Assembly: GCA_003248965.1 (NCBI GenBank)
Contig: QFQU01000006.1
Span: forward strand, 50,360 to 114,359
Length of the DNA: 64,000 nt
DNA from: Brevundimonas sp.
GTDB lineage: Bacteria > Pseudomonadota > Alphaproteobacteria > Caulobacterales > Caulobacteraceae
Reading direction: 5' to 3'
Below, in pieces: positions 41,197 to 49,997 of this stretch. The notes beneath the pieces are model-generated. The model was not told the DNA's origin. It saw only the letters and a program-made list of their open reading frames with translations, and did no database searches. The position numbers were made by a program, and so were the translations under genes. Every line of letters begins with the position of its first letter. The stretch's first letter is position 1.

Positions 41197-41210
41197 GTCT
41201 GGACTTTCCC

Positions 41211-42239
41211 ATGACCCGCATCATCTCCCCCGAGGCGGAAACGGGCGAAGCCTATGACCGCGCGCTGCGGCCGCAGACCCTGTCCGAATTCGTGGGACAG
41301 TCGCAGGCCAAGGGCAATCTGAAGGTCTTCATCGACGCGGCGCGCGGGCGGGGCGAGGCGCTGGACCATGTGCTGCTGTTCGGGCCGCCGGGGCTGGGCA
41401 AGACCACGCTGGCGCAGATCGTGGCGCGCGAACTGGGGGTCGGGTTCCGGGCGACCTCGGGGCCGATCCTGGCCAAGGCGGGCGACCTGGCGGCGATCCT
41501 GACCAATCTGGAACCGCGCGACGTCCTGTTCATCGACGAGATCCATCGCCTGAGCCCCCAGGTCGAGGAGATCCTGTACCCAGCCATGGAGGACCATGTG
41601 CTGGACCTGATCATCGGCGAGGGGCCGTCGGCGCGCTCGGTGCGGATCGACCTGGCGCCCTTTACGCTGGTGGGGGCGACGACGCGGGCGGGCCTTTTGG
41701 CGACGCCGCTGAGGGACCGGTTCGGCATTCCGTTGCGGCTGGAGTTCTATACGCCGGAGGAGCTGACCGCCGTGGTGCGGGGCACGGCGCGCAAGATGGG
41801 CGCGGGCATCGACGAGGGCGGGGCGCTGGAGATCGCGCGCCGGGCGCGGGGCACGCCGCGCATCGCCGGGCGGCTGCTTCGCCGGGTGCGCGATTTCGCC
41901 GACGCCGACAGCTGCGAGACCATCACCCGGGCGGTTTCGGCGCGGGCGCTGTCGCGGCTGGAGGTGGACGAATCCGGTCTGGACAGCCTGGACCGGCGGT
42001 TCCTGAAGGCGCTGATCGAAAACTATGGCGGGGGGCCGGTAGGGATGGACACTTTGGCCGCCGCCATCGCCGAGGCGCGCGACGCGGTCGAGGACGTGAT
42101 CGAACCCTATCTGCTGCAACAGGGCTTCATCATGCGCACCCCGCGCGGCCGCGTCGCTTGCGCCAAGGCATACGCCCACCTGGGGCTGAGCGCGCCGCCG
42201 CCTTCCGCGGGACCCCTGCCGGGCGACCTGTTCGAATAG
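41211..42239 (+). CDS. ruvB: Holliday-junction branch-migration motor RuvB
   Basis: A 342-residue AAA+ ATPase. It has RPQTLSEFVGQ at the start, Walker A LLFGPPGLGKTTLAQIVA, Walker B FIDEIHRLSPQVEEILYPAM, sensor 1 GATTRAGLLATPLRDRFG and a C-terminal winged helix with LQQGFIMRTPRGRV. Length is typical. The ATG is preceded by the inverted repeat region and CTGGAC; no strong Shine-Dalgarno is seen. Confidence 0.97.
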   Translation: MTRIISPEAETGEAYDRALRPQTLSEFVGQSQAKGNLKVFIDAARGRGEALDHVLLFGPPGLGKTTLAQIVARELGVGFRATSGPILAKAGDLAAILTNLEPRDVLFIDEIHRLSPQVEEILYPAMEDHVLDLIIGEGPSARSVRIDLAPFTLVGATTRAGLLATPLRDRFGIPLRLEFYTPEELTAVVRGTARKMGAGIDEGGALEIARRARGTPRIAGRLLRRVRDFADADSCETITRAVSARALSRLEVDESGLDSLDRRFLKALIENYGGGPVGMDTLAAAIAEARDAVEDVIEPYLLQQGFIMRTPRGRVACAKAYAHLGLSAPPPSAGPLPGDLFE

Positions 42240-42295
42240 GCGTTGCCAAGCCGGGGCGGATCGGCGTTTGCTGGCGCGGCATCGGAGCGGGCCCC

Positions 42296-43768
42296 ATGTT
42301 CTTTCGTCCTGTCGCGGCATTGGTTCTAAGCCTTGGCTTGTGGGGCGGTCTGGCGGCGGCGAACCCGGCCCGCGCGGCGGCGCCGGTCTTCACCGAAAAG
42401 CCCTGTCCGGCCGACTGGCCGACCGATGTGCGCAAGACGACGTGCGGAACCCTGACGGTCGACGAGGCGCGCGGGACGGCCAGCGACCGGCGCATCGGCG
42501 TGGCGGTGGTGGTGCTGAAGGCCAGCCAGCCCTATCGCGACGCCTCGGGGCAGGCGCTGCCTCCGGTGTTCATGTTCCACGGCGGGCCGGGTGGCGATCT
42601 GACGCCCGGCGCGGGAAATATTCTGCAGGCGCTGTCGCGGCGGCCCGAGCTGATGGCGGTGGACCAGGACGTGGTCCTGTTCGACCAACGCGGGGGCGGG
42701 CGGGGCGATCCGTCGATGGACTGTCCGGGGGTGCAGCTGACCGACGCCGGGCCGCCGTCCGACGCCGACCGCGACGGGCTGATCGCGTGCCTGAAAGCCT
42801 ATCAGGCCAAGGGGATCGACCTGAACCAGTACAACGCCGCCGTCATCGCCGACGACGTGCGCGACCTGGCCCAGGTGCTGGGTTACGACAAGATCGACCT
42901 GTGGGGCGGCTCCTACGGGCCGCGCATCGAGGCGGCGGTGATCACCCACCAGCCGCAGATCGTGCGGGCGGCGGTGATGGACAGTCCCTGGCCGCCCGAA
43001 GGGAACTGGGCCGTCGGCACGCCCGAACAGGTGTCGGCGGCGGTGCGGCTGATCCTGGCCAAATGTCAGGCCCAGGTCGCCTGCGCGGCGCGGCATCCCG
43101 ACCTTCAGGCGCGGTTCGAGGCCGAGGCGCGCAAATGGCTGGCCGGGCCGGTCACGGGCAAGGACGGGCGAACCTTCACCGTCGACGACCTGTCGGCCTT
43201 CCTGATGGACACGACCTATAGCGCGACGGGGGTGCGGCGGCTGCCGGCCGATCTGGAGGCGATCATCGCCGGGAACCTGAACCCGGTCGCCGAGATCGCC
43301 GAGGACCGCACCTATTACACCGAGGGCCAGCATATGGCGCATCTGTGCAAGGAGGAGCTGCCGTTCGAATCCAGGGCGCGGCTGGCGGCGGGGGCGGCGG
43401 GCGATCCGGTGGCCGAGGTGCTGGTCCCGTCTCTGTCGCGCCTGTTCGACGTGTGCGACGCGGTGGGCGAAACCCCGGCCGCCCCCATCGAGAACCTGCC
43501 GGTCCACACCGACATCCCGACCCTGTTCGTCGCCGCCGAGATCGATCCCGGCTGTCCCCCGCCCCTGACCGAGGCGGCGGCCAAGGGCTATTCCCGCAGC
43601 CAGGTGGTGATCGTGACCAACGCCACCCACGGCGTCATCAACGCCAGCCCCTGCACCCGCAGGATGGCGCGTGACTTCCTGCGCGATCCGTCCGCGCCGG
43701 TGGACCGCAGCTGCCTGCCGGCGGCGGACACGCCGTTGCAGTTCATCGAGGACGGGCCGGCGGCCTGA
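42296..43768 (+). CDS. Secreted alpha/beta hydrolase, proline-iminopeptidase/TAP-like
   Basis: A 490-residue protein with signal peptide (VAALVLSLGLWGGLAAANPA). The hydrolase core has the oxyanion region FMFHGGPGGDLTPG, QDVVLFDQRGGGRGDPSMDC, the nucleophile elbow LWGGSYGPRIEAAV near residue 205 and a C-terminal TAP-like domain with TLFVAAEIDPGCPP and TNATHGVINAS holding the acid and histidine. Such enzymes release amino acids or acyl groups in the periplasm. The ATG at 42296 is 56 bp after ruvB and may be in a new unit with the two following genes. Confidence 0.88.
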   Translation: MFFRPVAALVLSLGLWGGLAAANPARAAAPVFTEKPCPADWPTDVRKTTCGTLTVDEARGTASDRRIGVAVVVLKASQPYRDASGQALPPVFMFHGGPGGDLTPGAGNILQALSRRPELMAVDQDVVLFDQRGGGRGDPSMDCPGVQLTDAGPPSDADRDGLIACLKAYQAKGIDLNQYNAAVIADDVRDLAQVLGYDKIDLWGGSYGPRIEAAVITHQPQIVRAAVMDSPWPPEGNWAVGTPEQVSAAVRLILAKCQAQVACAARHPDLQARFEAEARKWLAGPVTGKDGRTFTVDDLSAFLMDTTYSATGVRRLPADLEAIIAGNLNPVAEIAEDRTYYTEGQHMAHLCKEELPFESRARLAAGAAGDPVAEVLVPSLSRLFDVCDAVGETPAAPIENLPVHTDIPTLFVAAEIDPGCPPPLTEAAAKGYSRSQVVIVTNATHGVINASPCTRRMARDFLRDPSAPVDRSCLPAADTPLQFIEDGPAA

Positions 43769-43775
43769 TCGATCC

Positions 43776-44153
43776 ATGCGCGCCCAGACCCCGCGACAGC
43801 GTTGGACCCTGGCCCTGGCGGCGGCGGTGCTGACCCTGTGCGCGGTCGGGGCCTGGATGCGGTGGAAGCCGGTCGCGGCCCCGCCGCCCGAGCCGTCCGA
43901 CGCGCGGGTGACGCGCCAGATCCGCACCCTGGCCGGACCCGGAGCCGAGCTGCGTTACGCCGAGCCGGGCCAGCGCCGGGCGGTCTGCGGCTATATCGGT
44001 CGAACCCACGAGGGGCCGCCGGTCAGCTTTGTCTCCATCCCCAACCGCATCCTGTTCAGCGACGACCCCCTGCCCAAGGAGTTTCGCGAACTGCGCCTGC
44101 GTTATTGCCCCGGTTTCATGCAGGGGCCTTCGAATCCGGTCGCGATGCGTTAG
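43776..44153 (+). CDS. Small membrane-anchored hypothetical protein
   Basis: A 125-residue protein with an N-terminal hydrophobic segment (WTLALAAAVLTLCAVGAWMR) and a periplasmic domain that carries AVCGYIGRTHEGPPVSFVSI and LRLRYCPGFM, so two cysteines could pair. It follows the hydrolase by 7 bp and precedes ybgC by 9 bp. No family recognised. Confidence 0.65.
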   Translation: MRAQTPRQRWTLALAAAVLTLCAVGAWMRWKPVAAPPPEPSDARVTRQIRTLAGPGAELRYAEPGQRRAVCGYIGRTHEGPPVSFVSIPNRILFSDDPLPKEFRELRLRYCPGFMQGPSNPVAMR

Positions 44154-44162
44154 GGTCGCGGC

Positions 44163-44615
44163 ATGAGCCCTGATCTTCCCACCGCCGGCCGTTTCGAGGG
44201 GCGCGATCACCTGTTGCCGGTGCGCGTCTATTACGAGGACACGGACTTCACCGGTCTGGTCTATCACGCCAACTATGTGCGCTATTTCGAGCGGGGGCGG
44301 TCGGACTTCCTGCGCGCCATCGGGGTGGGCCACGCCGATCTGCTGGAAGAGGCCGAGCCGCTGGCCTTCGTCGTGTCCGAACTGAACATCAAATATCTGA
44401 AGCCCGCGCGGATCGACGACGCCCTGGTGGTGCGCACCCTCTACGAGCAGGTGAAGGGCGTGCGGCTGATCATCCGCCAATCGGTCGAACGCGACGGCGA
44501 GGTGCTGTGTCGGGCCGAGGTGACGGCGGTCTGCATCCATCTGGACGGTCGGCCCCGGCGGCCGTCGAAGGGGCTGATCGAGAAGGTCACGCCATGGCTG
44601 GCGGATGGGGGCTAG
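44163..44615 (+). CDS. ybgC: Tol-Pal-associated acyl-CoA thioesterase YbgC
   Basis: A 150-residue hot-dog protein with the YbgC signature VRVYYEDTDFTGLVYHANYV and FERGRSDFLRAIGV, which includes the catalytic aspartate. It acts on acyl-CoA or acyl-ACP at the inner membrane face. YbgC normally opens the tol operon; here 1.66 kb with an inverted repeat, one membrane-protein gene and a kinase gene separates it from tolQ. Confidence 0.95.
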   Translation: MSPDLPTAGRFEGRDHLLPVRVYYEDTDFTGLVYHANYVRYFERGRSDFLRAIGVGHADLLEEAEPLAFVVSELNIKYLKPARIDDALVVRTLYEQVKGVRLIIRQSVERDGEVLCRAEVTAVCIHLDGRPRRPSKGLIEKVTPWLADGG

Positions 44616-44630
44616 AGCGCCTTCTCTCTC

Positions 44631-44758
44631 CCGCTCATCCCGGCGCAAGCCGGGACCCAGACCTTTCGCATCGCGAGTGCGTCGGATGACCACCTGCCTT
44701 TGAGCCCCGGCGGCTTTCGCCCAAAGCACTGGGTCCCGGCTTTCGCCGGGATGAGCGG
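44631..44758. repeat. Long-armed inverted repeat downstream of ybgC
   Basis: Arms of 30 bp (44631-44660 and 44729-44758) pair almost perfectly; each arm is itself a small palindrome (CATCCCGGC..GCCGGGA). The element carries CCGCTCATCCCGGCG and its complement, a different class from the repeats at 31951 and 34624. It would form a strong hairpin that could end ybgC transcription. Confidence 0.75.
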
Positions 44759-44822
44759 AAATAAGCGTGTGTCCGAGCCGCCGGTTGTTTTAGGATTACA
44801 CCGAAACGAGGGGAGGAACGTC

Positions 44823-45254
44823 ATGGCCGCAGAAACCTACAAGATGTCCGCCAGCGCGGTGATCGTCACGATCCTGCTGCTCGTGCTGCTGGTCGGCGGC
44901 GGGCTGGTGGGCTGTCCCTATTACAAGGTCTGGGAGCGCAAGATGGCGGGCCAGGCCGAGCTGCAATACCAGCAGGGCGCGCGCCAGGCCCTGATCGCCC
45001 AGGCCGCCGCCGAAGACGAGGCGGCGATCAAGCGGGCCGAGGCGGCGACGCGCCGCGTGCTGGGCTGGACCGACGCGGCCAGGCGCGGCTGCGCCGAACT
45101 GGGCCGGCCGGGCGACCGCCAGTGCGAGGAGCAACTGCTGAAAGACGCCGCCACCTATTCCATCGCCAAGGAAGGCCACGAGGGCGTCATCATCAGCGTC
45201 GGCGCACCCGTGTCGGTCGCGGTCGATCCGAACCGGCGGCCGGCGTCGGAATAA
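44823..45254 (+). CDS. Single-TM hypothetical protein
   Basis: A 143-residue protein with one N-terminal helix (AVIVTILLLVLLVGGGLVG) ending at a cysteine that could be a lipobox-like position, then a charged helical region. GAGGGGAGGAACGTC gives a strong ribosome-binding site. Cysteines in RRGCAELGRPGDRQCEEQLL may pair. It converges with the kinase gene, 3 bp between stops. Function unknown. Confidence 0.7.
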   Translation: MAAETYKMSASAVIVTILLLVLLVGGGLVGCPYYKVWERKMAGQAELQYQQGARQALIAQAAAEDEAAIKRAEAATRRVLGWTDAARRGCAELGRPGDRQCEEQLLKDAATYSIAKEGHEGVIISVGAPVSVAVDPNRRPASE

Positions 45255-45257
45255 CGC

Positions 45258-46094
45258 CTAGAAGAACTCGTCCAGGGCCAGGTGGAAGGCCAATCGGTCC
45301 GCGTCCAGTTCAGCCAGGCCGTAGGCGTCGAGGAAGGCCCGTTGGGCGTCGGGGCCGAACTCGTCCAGACAGTTCCAGGCGATGGCCAGGTCCTGATAGC
45401 GGTCCGCAACGCCGAGACGGCCCAGGTCGATGCAGCCCGAGACATGGCTGTCCGTGATCGGGCCGTCCGCGATCAGAATGTTGTCCAGCGAATAGTCGCC
45501 GTGTGTGACGACCGGATCGGCGACCGTGGGGCGCAGGGTGATCATCTTGTCCCAGACCTGTTCGGCGCTCCAGCCCGCGTGGACGTCGTCGAAATCGTCG
45601 ACATCGACCAGACCGGCCTTCATGCGGGCCTTCGCCAGCTCCAGACGCCGGTCGGCCCCGCTGTCGAACGGGCACTGGGCGGCGGGAAGGGCGTGCAGCG
45701 TCTTCAGGAAGGCGCCGATCAGAGCCGCAACCTGGGGCGCGCGGGCCAGTTCGTCGGCCATCCGTTCGTAGGCGGTGCGGCCGGGCAGGGCGGTGGTCAA
45801 CAGCCAGGCCTCTTCGCCGTCAGCTGCGGAATAGACGAGCTGCGGCGTCGTGACGTGCGAAGACAGCCAGCGCAGGCGCGCGGCCTCGTCGACGATGTCG
45901 CCCGCGACTTCTCCGGTTCCGTGTTTGAGATAGAGGTCGGGCGCGCCGTCCAGGCTGAGCCGATGCACGGCGGCCCCGGCCTCTCCCACCAGATTGCGTC
46001 GCCAGGTTCGCCCGGCCACTAAGGCGGACAGATCGTTTGGCGTTGGAACGGGCGTGGATGCGCGTTCACGGTCTTCGCCAGGGCCGGAAATCAT
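45258..46094 (-). CDS. APH(3')-like aminoglycoside phosphotransferase
   Basis: A 278-residue kinase-fold protein, close in length to APH(3') enzymes. The catalytic loop is VVTHGDYSLDNILI and the metal-binding segment GCIDLGRLGVADRYQDLAIA, the same wording as in aminoglycoside 3'-phosphotransferases. N-terminal text has the usual lysine strand (LYLKHGTGEVAGDIVDEAAR). It phosphorylates a hydroxyl on kanamycin-type drugs if the family call holds; some relatives act on other small molecules. Base composition fits the host, and no transposon ends are visible, so it may be intrinsic rather than acquired. Confidence 0.87.
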   Translation of the reverse strand: MISGPGEDRERASTPVPTPNDLSALVAGRTWRRNLVGEAGAAVHRLSLDGAPDLYLKHGTGEVAGDIVDEAARLRWLSSHVTTPQLVYSAADGEEAWLLTTALPGRTAYERMADELARAPQVAALIGAFLKTLHALPAAQCPFDSGADRRLELAKARMKAGLVDVDDFDDVHAGWSAEQVWDKMITLRPTVADPVVTHGDYSLDNILIADGPITDSHVSGCIDLGRLGVADRYQDLAIAWNCLDEFGPDAQRAFLDAYGLAELDADRLAFHLALDEFF

Positions 46095-46276
46095 GGATCG
46101 CTCGTCGCGGTTTCGACCTTCACTAGCGTGACGATAACCCGCTGTTAACCGTTATGACGCGCCTGTCAGATGACGGGCGGTCGGGTCGTCGTTAAACGGG
46201 CCGGACGCCACACAATGGTCACGGCCGCTGGGTCGAAGAGGACGTGACCGATCCCGATTCCGCCCGGAGCGCCTGA

Positions 46277-47026
46277 ATGACCACGCCTGTCGACGCCGCG
46301 ATGATGAACCCGGTCCAGCTGTTCCTGACCGCCGACTGGGTGGTGAAGGCGGTGATGATCGGGCTGGCGGCGGCGTCGCTTTGGTCGTGGACGGTCATCA
46401 TCGACAAGGCGGTGCGCTTCGCCGGGCTGAACAAACAGGCCGACGACTTCGAAAAGGCGGTCCAGTCGGGCCGGTCGCTGGAGGATGTCGCCGCCCAGGC
46501 CGGACCCCAGCCGGACCACGCCCTGCCGCGCATGCTGAGCATCGCCCTGTCGGAATGGCGCGAGGCGCGTCAGAAGGGCCCGTTGAACGAACACCAGGGC
46601 GACCTGTTGATGACGCGGATCGACCGGGCGCTGAACAGTCTGATCGCGCGCGAGGGCCAAAGGGTCGAGAACGGGCTGGGCGTGCTTTCGGTGGTGGCCA
46701 CCGCCTCGCCCTTCATCGGCCTGTTCGGCACGGTGTGGGGCATCATGAATGCGTTCGGGCGGATCGCGGCGGCGGGCAACACCAATCTGACCACGGTGGC
46801 GCCGGCCATCGCCGAAGCCCTGTTCGCCACGGCCATCGGTCTGGCGGCGGCCATCCCGGCCTATATCGCCTACAACAAGTTCTCGATCGACGCGGGCAAG
46901 TTCACCGGCCGGCTGGAGGCGTTCGCCGACGACCTGCAGGCCGCCGTGGCGCGCCGTCTGGGCAACCCCTCGACGCCGCCGCCCCCGCCGCCCGTCGAAG
47001 GCTTCGACCTGAAGCGGGGCGGCTGA
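46277..47026 (+). CDS. tolQ: TolQ inner-membrane motor protein
   Basis: A 249-residue ExbB/TolQ-family protein with three membrane helices; landmarks are WVVKAVMIGLAAASLWSWTV near residue 16, VVATASPFIGLFGTVWGIMN and AIAEALFATAIGLAAAIPAY. It uses proton flow with TolR to energise TolA during cell constriction. The ATG follows the kinase promoter region; tolR starts 3 bp after its stop. Confidence 0.96.
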   Translation: MTTPVDAAMMNPVQLFLTADWVVKAVMIGLAAASLWSWTVIIDKAVRFAGLNKQADDFEKAVQSGRSLEDVAAQAGPQPDHALPRMLSIALSEWREARQKGPLNEHQGDLLMTRIDRALNSLIAREGQRVENGLGVLSVVATASPFIGLFGTVWGIMNAFGRIAAAGNTNLTTVAPAIAEALFATAIGLAAAIPAYIAYNKFSIDAGKFTGRLEAFADDLQAAVARRLGNPSTPPPPPPVEGFDLKRGG

Positions 47027-47029
47027 GCC

Positions 47030-47485
47030 ATGGCCCTAGGCGGTGGATCCGGCGGCGGCGGCGGTCGTCGGGGGCGGCGGGGGCGCAAGGGCCCCCTGAC
47101 CGAGATCAACGTCACGCCCCTGGTGGACGTGATGCTGGTGCTGCTGATCATCTTCATGATTTCGGCGCCCCTGCTGACCGTGGGCGTGCCGGTCGAACTG
47201 CCCAAGACCGAGGCCAGCGCGGTCGAGATCAAGTCCGAACCCCTGTCGGTCAGCATCGACCAGCAGGGGGCGATCTTCGTCGGCGACAGCGAGACCGCGT
47301 TCGACGCCCTGAGCGAGCGGCTGCTGACCGAGGCGGGCGGGGCCGACAAGGCGGCCGAGCGGCCGGTCTTCGTGCGCGCCGACGGCCGGGCGCCCTATCA
47401 GGCGGTGGCGCGGGTGATGGCGCGGCTGAGTGCGACCGGCTTCACCAAGCTGAACCTGATCACCGACACGGCGCCGGAGGCCTGA
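47030..47485 (+). CDS. tolR: TolR inner-membrane motor protein
   Basis: A 151-residue ExbD/TolR protein. An unusual Gly/Arg-rich N-terminus (GGGSGGGGGRRGRRGRKGPL) precedes INVTPLVDVMLVLLIIFMIS with the conserved proton-path aspartate, and a periplasmic domain follows. It works with TolQ. It lies in a tight operon with tolA next. Confidence 0.96.
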   Translation: MALGGGSGGGGGRRGRRGRKGPLTEINVTPLVDVMLVLLIIFMISAPLLTVGVPVELPKTEASAVEIKSEPLSVSIDQQGAIFVGDSETAFDALSERLLTEAGGADKAAERPVFVRADGRAPYQAVARVMARLSATGFTKLNLITDTAPEA

Positions 47486-47489
47486 GCCC

Positions 47490-48365
47490 TTGCGCCGTCC
47501 GAGCCCCGCGATCCTCGGATCCGTCGCCCTGCACGCCGGAGTGGTCGCGCTCGCCCTCGTCTCCTGGCCCCGGAAGACGCAAGAGCTGACGCCGCTGGTC
47601 GCCTCCGTGCCCGTGTCCATCGTGTCGGAGGAGACGGTCCAGGCGGCCGCTGCGAACAATCCGCAGCCCGAACCCTCGCCCGAGGATGCAGCGACCGCGC
47701 CGGTCCAGCAGCCCGATCCGGCGCCGCCGACGCCCGAGCCGACCCCGCCGCAGCCTCAGCCGCGCCCGACGCCGCCGACGCCGCGTCCGCCCTTGCGTCC
47801 CACGCCCGCCCCGACCCCGACGCCGACGCCGCGTCCCACGCCGACCAAGCCTCAGCCCACGCCCCCGCGTCCGCAGCCGCCCGCGCCCACCCCGCCGACC
47901 AAGGCCCAGCCCACGCCCCGGCCGGCGACGCCCGCGCCGGCTCGTCCCGCGCCGCAACGGCCCGAGCCCAGCCTGGACCTGAACGCCCTGGTCGGACCGC
48001 GTCGTCCGACCCCGAACACCGGCCGCCCCCAGACGGGCCAGCAAGGAGCGGGGACCGCCAGCCAGGCCACGGGACCGCAACTGGCCGCCCTGGGCGCCCA
48101 GGTGACGCCCAACTGGAACCTGAACTGCGACCTGCCGGGCATGGATTCCCTGGTCATCCGGGTGACGGTGCGCCTGACGGCCGACGGCCAGATCGTCGGC
48201 TCGCCCCGGCTGGAGCAGCCGCGCAGCGACGCCAGCTGGCGGGCGGCGTCCGACGCCATGCTGCGGGCCCTGCGCGCCACCGCCCCGTTCGACGTGCCGC
48301 GCGGCTTCCAGGCGCAGGAGGTGCCGTTCCGGTTCGAGACCGCGCGCCAGTGTGCGAACCGATGA
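47490..48365 (+). CDS. tolA: TolA-like energy transducer
   Basis: A 291-residue protein beginning at TTG, 9 bp after a GGAGG. One N-terminal helix (GSVALHAGVVALALVSWP) anchors it; residues 55-165 are an extended Pro/Thr-rich spacer, and the C-terminal domain (NWNLNCDLPGMDSLVIRVTV, LTADGQIVGSPRLEQP) matches TolA/TonB-type ends. It links the TolQR motor to TolB and Pal across the periplasm. The proline-rich rather than alanine/lysine-helical spacer is typical of Caulobacterales. Confidence 0.93.
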   Translation: MRRPSPAILGSVALHAGVVALALVSWPRKTQELTPLVASVPVSIVSEETVQAAAANNPQPEPSPEDAATAPVQQPDPAPPTPEPTPPQPQPRPTPPTPRPPLRPTPAPTPTPTPRPTPTKPQPTPPRPQPPAPTPPTKAQPTPRPATPAPARPAPQRPEPSLDLNALVGPRRPTPNTGRPQTGQQGAGTASQATGPQLAALGAQVTPNWNLNCDLPGMDSLVIRVTVRLTADGQIVGSPRLEQPRSDASWRAASDAMLRALRATAPFDVPRGFQAQEVPFRFETARQCANR

Positions 48366-48481
48366 TCGGGCGCCGAACGACGACCGGTCCGCAAAGTCGC
48401 CCCAATCGCCGTGAAGCTGGCGATTGTCGCGCGGTCCGGGGATAAGGGCCGAAGATGTCTCTAATGCTGCGGGAGCGATCC

Positions 48482-49864
48482 ATGCGTTTGAAACTGTCAA
48501 TGACCGCGGCGGCCGCCCTGCTGATCGCCGCGCCCCTGGTCCTGCAGGCGCCGGCCCAGGCCCAGTCCACCGGCGCGAACGCTGCGCCGATGCGGGACGT
48601 GGTCGTGGATCAGGGCGTGCTGAAGCCCCTGGCCATCGCCGTCGCGCCGTTCCGCGGAGAGCACGGGTCGGACATCTCCAGCGTGGTCAGCGCCAATCTG
48701 AAACGGTCGGGCTTCTTCGATCCGCTGAACCCCGCCAGCTTCATCGAGACGGGCCTGACCCTGGCCAATGCGCCCAACTTCCCCCAGTGGACCCAGATCG
48801 GGGCGCAGGCGGTGCTGTACGGGGCGGTGACGCCGCGGCCCGACAACCGGGTCGACGTGGGCTTTCGCCTGTACGACCCGTACCGCCAGTGTCAGCTGGT
48901 CAGCTATCAGTTCACCGCCACGCCCGAGCAATGGCGCCGGATCGCGCACAAGATCTCGGACATCGTCTATCAGCGCATGACGGGCGAGGCGGGCCTGTTC
49001 GATTCCCGCGTCATCTTCGTCTCGGAAGAGGGGACGGCGCTGAACCGCATCAACCGCCTGACCATCGCCGATCAGGACGGGTTTCAGCCCATCTATCTGA
49101 CGCAGGGCGACGAGGTGATCATGTCGCCGCGCTTCTCCATGTCCCAGCCGGACGAGATCACCTATGTGGCGCTGGGCAAGGATTACAGCCGCATCTATCT
49201 GTACAATCTGACCACCGGCCGGCGCGAAAGCCTGGGCGAGTTCGACGGTCAGGTGCTGGCGCCGCGCTTCTCCAATGACGGGACCAAGATCGCCTTCTCG
49301 ATCATCCGCAACGGCAACACCGACATCTATGTGATGGACCTGCGCAGCCGTCAGCTGAGCCGGCTGACGTCAGACCCCGGCATCGACACCTCGCCGTCGT
49401 TCAGCCCGGACGGCAGCCAGATCGTGTTCAACTCGGACCGGTCGGGACAGGCGCGCCTCTATGTCATGCGGGCCGACGGCTCGGGCCAACGGCCGATCTC
49501 GCGCGGGGGCGGCTCCTACACCGCGCCGGCGTGGAGCCCCAGGGGCGACCTGATCGCCTTCACCAAGTCCAGCGGGGGGCGGTTCTCGACCGGGGTGATG
49601 AACGCCGACGGATCGGGCGAGCGCATCCTGTCGTCCAGCTATTTCGAGGAGGGGCCCAGTTGGGCGCCCAACGGCCGCTACGTCATGTTCGCGCGTCAGA
49701 CGCCGGGCGGGGACACGCGGCTGTGGACCGTGGATCTGTCGGGCCGGGTGGTGTCGCAGGCGGGATACGCCGGACGGGGCACGGACCCGGCCTGGTCGCC
49801 GCTGCTGGATTCGCCGCCCGCCAATCTGGGTCTGAACCAGGGGGCGGACAGCTGCCCGAACTGA
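48482..49864 (+). CDS. tolB: TolB periplasmic beta-propeller
   Basis: A 460-residue secreted protein. The signal peptide is LSMTAAAALLIAAPLVLQAP. The N-terminal domain has PLAIAVAPFRGEHGSDISSV and the six-bladed propeller repeats SPDGSQIVFNSDRSGQARLY-type units. It binds Pal and TolA. The ATG at 48482 has GGGAGCGATCC upstream; an in-frame ATG 27 bp earlier is possible. Confidence 0.96.
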   Translation: MRLKLSMTAAAALLIAAPLVLQAPAQAQSTGANAAPMRDVVVDQGVLKPLAIAVAPFRGEHGSDISSVVSANLKRSGFFDPLNPASFIETGLTLANAPNFPQWTQIGAQAVLYGAVTPRPDNRVDVGFRLYDPYRQCQLVSYQFTATPEQWRRIAHKISDIVYQRMTGEAGLFDSRVIFVSEEGTALNRINRLTIADQDGFQPIYLTQGDEVIMSPRFSMSQPDEITYVALGKDYSRIYLYNLTTGRRESLGEFDGQVLAPRFSNDGTKIAFSIIRNGNTDIYVMDLRSRQLSRLTSDPGIDTSPSFSPDGSQIVFNSDRSGQARLYVMRADGSGQRPISRGGGSYTAPAWSPRGDLIAFTKSSGGRFSTGVMNADGSGERILSSSYFEEGPSWAPNGRYVMFARQTPGGDTRLWTVDLSGRVVSQAGYAGRGTDPAWSPLLDSPPANLGLNQGADSCPN

Positions 49865-49997
49865 GGTTTGCGAGCGTGGGAGCCTTTGCGCTCAACACTG
49901 CGTTATCGCGTCTAGCGCCCAGAAAACGCCCAAGGCTAAGATTAAGGCCAAGCTTGAGGCCGCCGTCCTCGGAAAAGAACAGTCAGGAGACGACTCG

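Noticed and set aside
44612..44824. 70-codon frame across the inverted repeat downstream of ybgC
   Set aside because: It is produced by translating the repeat arms; such repeat-derived frames are common and not genes.
49920..49960. Third PmrA-type box before pal (TAAG and TTAAG pieces)
   Set aside because: The half-sites are imperfect and not spaced by 11 bp, so it does not match the two perfect sites.
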